From: Lelliottia sp. WAP21
GTDB taxonomy: Bacteria > Pseudomonadota > Gammaproteobacteria > Enterobacterales > Enterobacteriaceae
Assembly (NCBI RefSeq): GCF_020532665.2
Contig: NZ_JAIWPG020000001.1
Coordinates: forward strand, 310,001 to 374,000
Length of the DNA: 64,000 nt
Reading direction: 5' to 3'
Positions within the stretch are counted from its first letter, which is position 1, and the number at the start of each line of letters is the position of its first letter. Below are positions 61,660-64,000 of the stretch, piece by piece. The notes under the pieces were generated by a model, which worked only from the letters and a program-made list of their open reading frames with translations, did not search any database and had not been told where the DNA came from. The position numbers and the translations under genes are program-made.

Positions 61660-62712
61660 ATGGTTTTCAGAATCGCAAGCTCTCCTTATACCCACAACCA
61701 GCGCCAGACATCGCGTATCATGATGCTGGTGTGCCTGGCCGCCGTGCCCGGCATTGCCGTACAGTGCTGGTTTTTTGGCTGGGGAACCCTCGTTCAGCTC
61801 CTCCTGGGTTGCGTAAGCGCCCTGACTGCCGAAGCGTTGATCCTGAAACTCCGCAAAATGGCTGTTTCGCGTATTCTCGCTGACAACTCGGCGCTGCTGA
61901 CCGGTCTGCTTCTGGCGGTCAGTATTCCCTCTTTTGCCCCCTGGTGGATGGTGGTGTTGGGGACGTTCTTTGCGGTCATTATTGCCAAACAGCTTTATGG
62001 TGGTCTGGGGCATAACCCCTTTAACCCGGCCATGATTGGTTATGTGGTCCTGCTGATCTCCTTCCCGGTGCAAATGACCAGCTGGCTTCCCCCGCACGAG
62101 CTCGCAGCAACCGTCCCCGGTTTTATGGATACGCTGCACATGATCTTTAGCGGCCACACGGTCGCCGGCGGGGATATGACGACACTGCGCATGGGCATTG
62201 ACGGTGTGAGTCAGGCAACACCGCTGGACACCTTTAAAACGTCCCTCCATGCGGGACACAGCGTTGACCAGGTCATGCAGTACCCTATTTTTCGCGGTGT
62301 ACTGGCTGGGGAAGGCTGGGAGTGGGTGAACCTCGCCTGGCTTGCGGGCGGTGCATTCCTGTTGTGGAACAAAACCATTCGCTGGCATATCCCGGTCAGT
62401 TTTCTTGTCACGCTGACCGTCTGCTCAACCCTGGGCTGGGCGTTCTCTTCCGAGCCGCTCCCGAGCCCTGTTATGCAGCTCTTCTCCGGCGCAACCATGA
62501 TCGGCGCGTTCTTTATTTTGACCGACCCGGTGACCGCTTCCACCACCAACCGTGGACGCCTGATTTTCGGCGCGCTGGCAGGACTGCTGGTGTGGTTAAT
62601 CCGCAGCTTTGGCGGCTATCCGGATGGCGTTGCCTTTGCCGTGCTGCTGGCCAATATCACCGTACCGTTAATCGACTATTACACGCGCCCTCGCGTCTAT
62701 GGTCATCGCTAG
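61660..62712 (+). CDS. rsxD: Electron transport complex subunit RsxD
   Basis: Membrane subunit of 350 residues with about nine or ten transmembrane helices, NqrB/RnfD family. The covalent FMN attachment motif S/T-GAT is in [20 protein letters not shown] (about 278-297, threonine of SGAT). [15 protein letters not shown] near residue 120 is also conserved. The ATG directly follows the rsxC stop, and rsxG follows after 9 bp. Confidence 0.97.
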   Translation: MVFRIASSPYTHNQRQTSRIMMLVCLAAVPGIAVQCWFFGWGTLVQLLLGCVSALTAEALILKLRKMAVSRILADNSALLTGLLLAVSIPSFAPWWMVVLGTFFAVIIAKQLYGGLGHNPFNPAMIGYVVLLISFPVQMTSWLPPHELAATVPGFMDTLHMIFSGHTVAGGDMTTLRMGIDGVSQATPLDTFKTSLHAGHSVDQVMQYPIFRGVLAGEGWEWVNLAWLAGGAFLLWNKTIRWHIPVSFLVTLTVCSTLGWAFSSEPLPSPVMQLFSGATMIGAFFILTDPVTASTTNRGRLIFGALAGLLVWLIRSFGGYPDGVAFAVLLANITVPLIDYYTRPRVYGHR

Positions 62713-62721
62713 GAGATCGCC

Positions 62722-63342
62722 ATGCTAAAAACAATGCAAAAACACGGCGTGACGCTGGCAATTTTCGCCGCAGCCCTGACAGGGCTGACCGCATTGGTCA
62801 ACGAACTGACCAAATCAACCATTGATGAGCAGGCAGCAAACCAGCAAAAAGCGTTATTCGATCAGGTGATACCGTCCGACGTGTATGATAATGATCTGCA
62901 AAATAGCTGCTTTATCGTTCAGGCTCCTCAGCTTGGCAAAGGGTCGCATCGGGTATTTATTGCGCGCAAAGGCGACACCGCCGTGGGTGCCGTGATGGAA
63001 ACCACCGCGCCGGATGGCTATTCTGGTGCGATTCAGCTGCTGGTAGGCACCGATTTCTCCGGAAAGGTGTTCGGTACCCGTGTGACGGAACATCACGAAA
63101 CGCCGGGCCTTGGGGATAAGATTGAGCTGCGTTTAAGCGAGTGGATTTTACATTTTGCCGGTAAAGTGATTCATGGCGAAGACGATACCGCCTTTGCCGT
63201 TAAAAAAGACGGCGGTGAGTTTGACCAGTTTACCGGCGCGACCATTACACCGCGTGCCGTCGTGAATGCCGTGAAACGGGCAGGTCTGTACGCTGAGACC
63301 CTGCCGGCACAACTCGATACACTTCCCGCCTGTGAGGAGTAA
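62722..63342 (+). CDS. rsxG: Electron transport complex FMN subunit RsxG
   Basis: Subunit of 206 residues, NqrC/RnfG family, with one N-terminal transmembrane helix (about 9-29) and a periplasmic FMN domain. The FMN is bound covalently at the threonine of [12 protein letters not shown] (about 172-183). [18 protein letters not shown] and [12 protein letters not shown] are family motifs. AGGAGATCGCC precedes the ATG. It overlaps nothing and leads into rsxE after 2 bp. Confidence 0.97.
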   Translation: MLKTMQKHGVTLAIFAAALTGLTALVNELTKSTIDEQAANQQKALFDQVIPSDVYDNDLQNSCFIVQAPQLGKGSHRVFIARKGDTAVGAVMETTAPDGYSGAIQLLVGTDFSGKVFGTRVTEHHETPGLGDKIELRLSEWILHFAGKVIHGEDDTAFAVKKDGGEFDQFTGATITPRAVVNAVKRAGLYAETLPAQLDTLPACEE

Positions 63343-63344
63343 AC

Positions 63345-64000
63345 ATGAGCCAGGTTAAAGAGGTTATTGTCCAGGGTCTCTGGAAAAACAACTCCGCGCT
63401 GGTACAGCTGCTGGGCATGTGCCCCCTGCTGGCGGTGACCTCGACTGCCACCAATGCCCTGGGTCTGGGACTGGCAACGACGCTGGTCCTGACGCTGACG
63501 AATCTGTCTATTTCAGCGCTACGTCGCTGGACACCGTCAGAAATCCGTATTCCTATTTACGTGATGATCATCGCCTCGGTGGTGAGCGTGGTCCAGATGT
63601 TGATAAACGCTTATGCGTTTGGTCTGTATCAGTCGCTGGGGATCTTTATTCCGCTGATCGTCACCAACTGTATTGTTGTTGGCCGTGCAGAAGCCTTTGC
63701 GGTGAAAAACGATCCGCTGATTTCCGCACTCGACGGCTTTGCTATCGGCATGGGCGCTACCGGTGCCATGTTCGTACTGGGCTCAATGCGTGAAATACTG
63801 GGCAACGGAACCCTGTTTGACGGCGCTGATGCCTTACTGGGCAGCTGGGCGAAGTCTCTGCGCATTGAAGTGTTCCATACGGATACGCCGTTCCTGCTGG
63901 CTATGCTGCCACCCGGTGCGTTTATCGGCCTGGGCATGATGTTGGCGGTGAAATATATTATTGATGAAAAGCGCCAGCGCCGGGCAGCGGAGCGTAGCGC
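63345..64000 (+). CDS. rsxE: Electron transport complex subunit RsxE (cut by the window end)
   Basis: Membrane subunit of the NqrD/RnfE family, 218 residues visible without a stop; E. coli RsxE has 231, so only the C-terminal end is missing. It has about six transmembrane helices and the conserved cysteine motifs [20 protein letters not shown] (about 19-38) and [16 protein letters not shown] (about 104-119), a mirror of those in RsxA. The ATG is preceded by GAGGAG. nth normally follows in E. coli, beyond the window. Confidence 0.95.
   Translation, partial: MSQVKEVIVQGLWKNNSALVQLLGMCPLLAVTSTATNALGLGLATTLVLTLTNLSISALRRWTPSEIRIPIYVMIIASVVSVVQMLINAYAFGLYQSLGIFIPLIVTNCIVVGRAEAFAVKNDPLISALDGFAIGMGATGAMFVLGSMREILGNGTLFDGADALLGSWAKSLRIEVFHTDTPFLLAMLPPGAFIGLGMMLAVKYIIDEKRQRRAAERS

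Noticed and set aside
61019..61723. 234-codon repeat-rich frame inside rsxC
   Set aside because: It is the +2 frame of the repeated rsxC tail. Its [16 protein letters not shown] pattern only mirrors the DNA repeat.

Overview
The window is chromosomal DNA of an enterobacterium close to Enterobacter, Lelliottia or Leclercia; I cannot fix the genus without a search. Almost every protein is recognisable as the orthologue of an Escherichia coli or Salmonella protein, and the backbone order (clcB-ynfK-mlc-ynfL-ynfM-asr-ydgU-ydgD-mdtJI-tqsA ... pntAB-ydgH-arcD-folM-ydgC-rstAB-tus-fumCA-manA-ydgA-malIXY-add-ydgJ-blr-cnu-ydgK-rsxABCDGE) is the E. coli terminus region near 36 min. The tus gene and a Ter site just upstream of it confirm a replication terminus location. 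I see no tRNA, rRNA, insertion sequence, integrase or CRISPR array.

Layout. 1-3470: OsmU-type ABC importer for osmoprotectants (permease, binding protein, permease, ATPase). 3.6-9.2 kb: chloride transporter ClcB, YnfK, the glucose repressor Mlc, the LysR regulator YnfL and the MFS exporter YnfM. 9.3-11.5 kb: accessory block with an IraP-like anti-adaptor, a structured intergenic stretch with a possible small RNA or 22-codon ORF, and an M32 metallocarboxypeptidase. 11.5-15.3 kb: acid-shock gene asr with an RstA box, YdgU, protease YdgD, MdtJI and TqsA. 15.3-20.7 kb: accessory block with an MDR oxidoreductase, a LexA-controlled umuDC operon whose umuC carries an in-frame stop, an EamA exporter and a Tsr-like chemoreceptor with its own sigma-28 promoter. 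20.8-27.3 kb: smrA, the sRNA gene mcaS, an AT-rich gtrABC O-antigen glucosylation cluster, ogt, fnr and uspE. In E. coli this smrA-to-uspE block lies far away, near 30 min.

27.3-36.6 kb: transhydrogenase pntAB, ydgH, arcD, folM, ydgC and the two-component system rstAB. 36.6-41.9 kb: a complete nickel importer nikABCDE with its repressor gene nikR and a NikR operator, placed between rstB and tus. 42-49.3 kb: TerB-like site, tus, fumC, fumA, manA, ydgA. 49.4-54.7 kb: a lipoprotein serine hydrolase in the place of the E. coli uid genes, then malI with its two operators and malXY. 54.8-58.2 kb: add, ydgJ, blr, cnu, ydgK. 58.3-64.0 kb: the rsxABCDGE electron-transport operon, cut by the window end inside rsxE. 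rsxC carries a C-terminal array of 32-residue repeats.

Several genes are linked by regulation within the window: rstAB (with a PhoP-like box) and the RstA box at asr; Mlc and its own operator; FNR and its own site; MalI and malXY; NikR and nikABCDE; Tus and Ter. I did not find an obviously new multi-gene system. The most promising unexplained items are the structured region at 9.68-9.78 kb, the 9-bp inverted repeat between nikA and tus, the McaS RNA with a diverged 5' half, and the rsxC repeat array.
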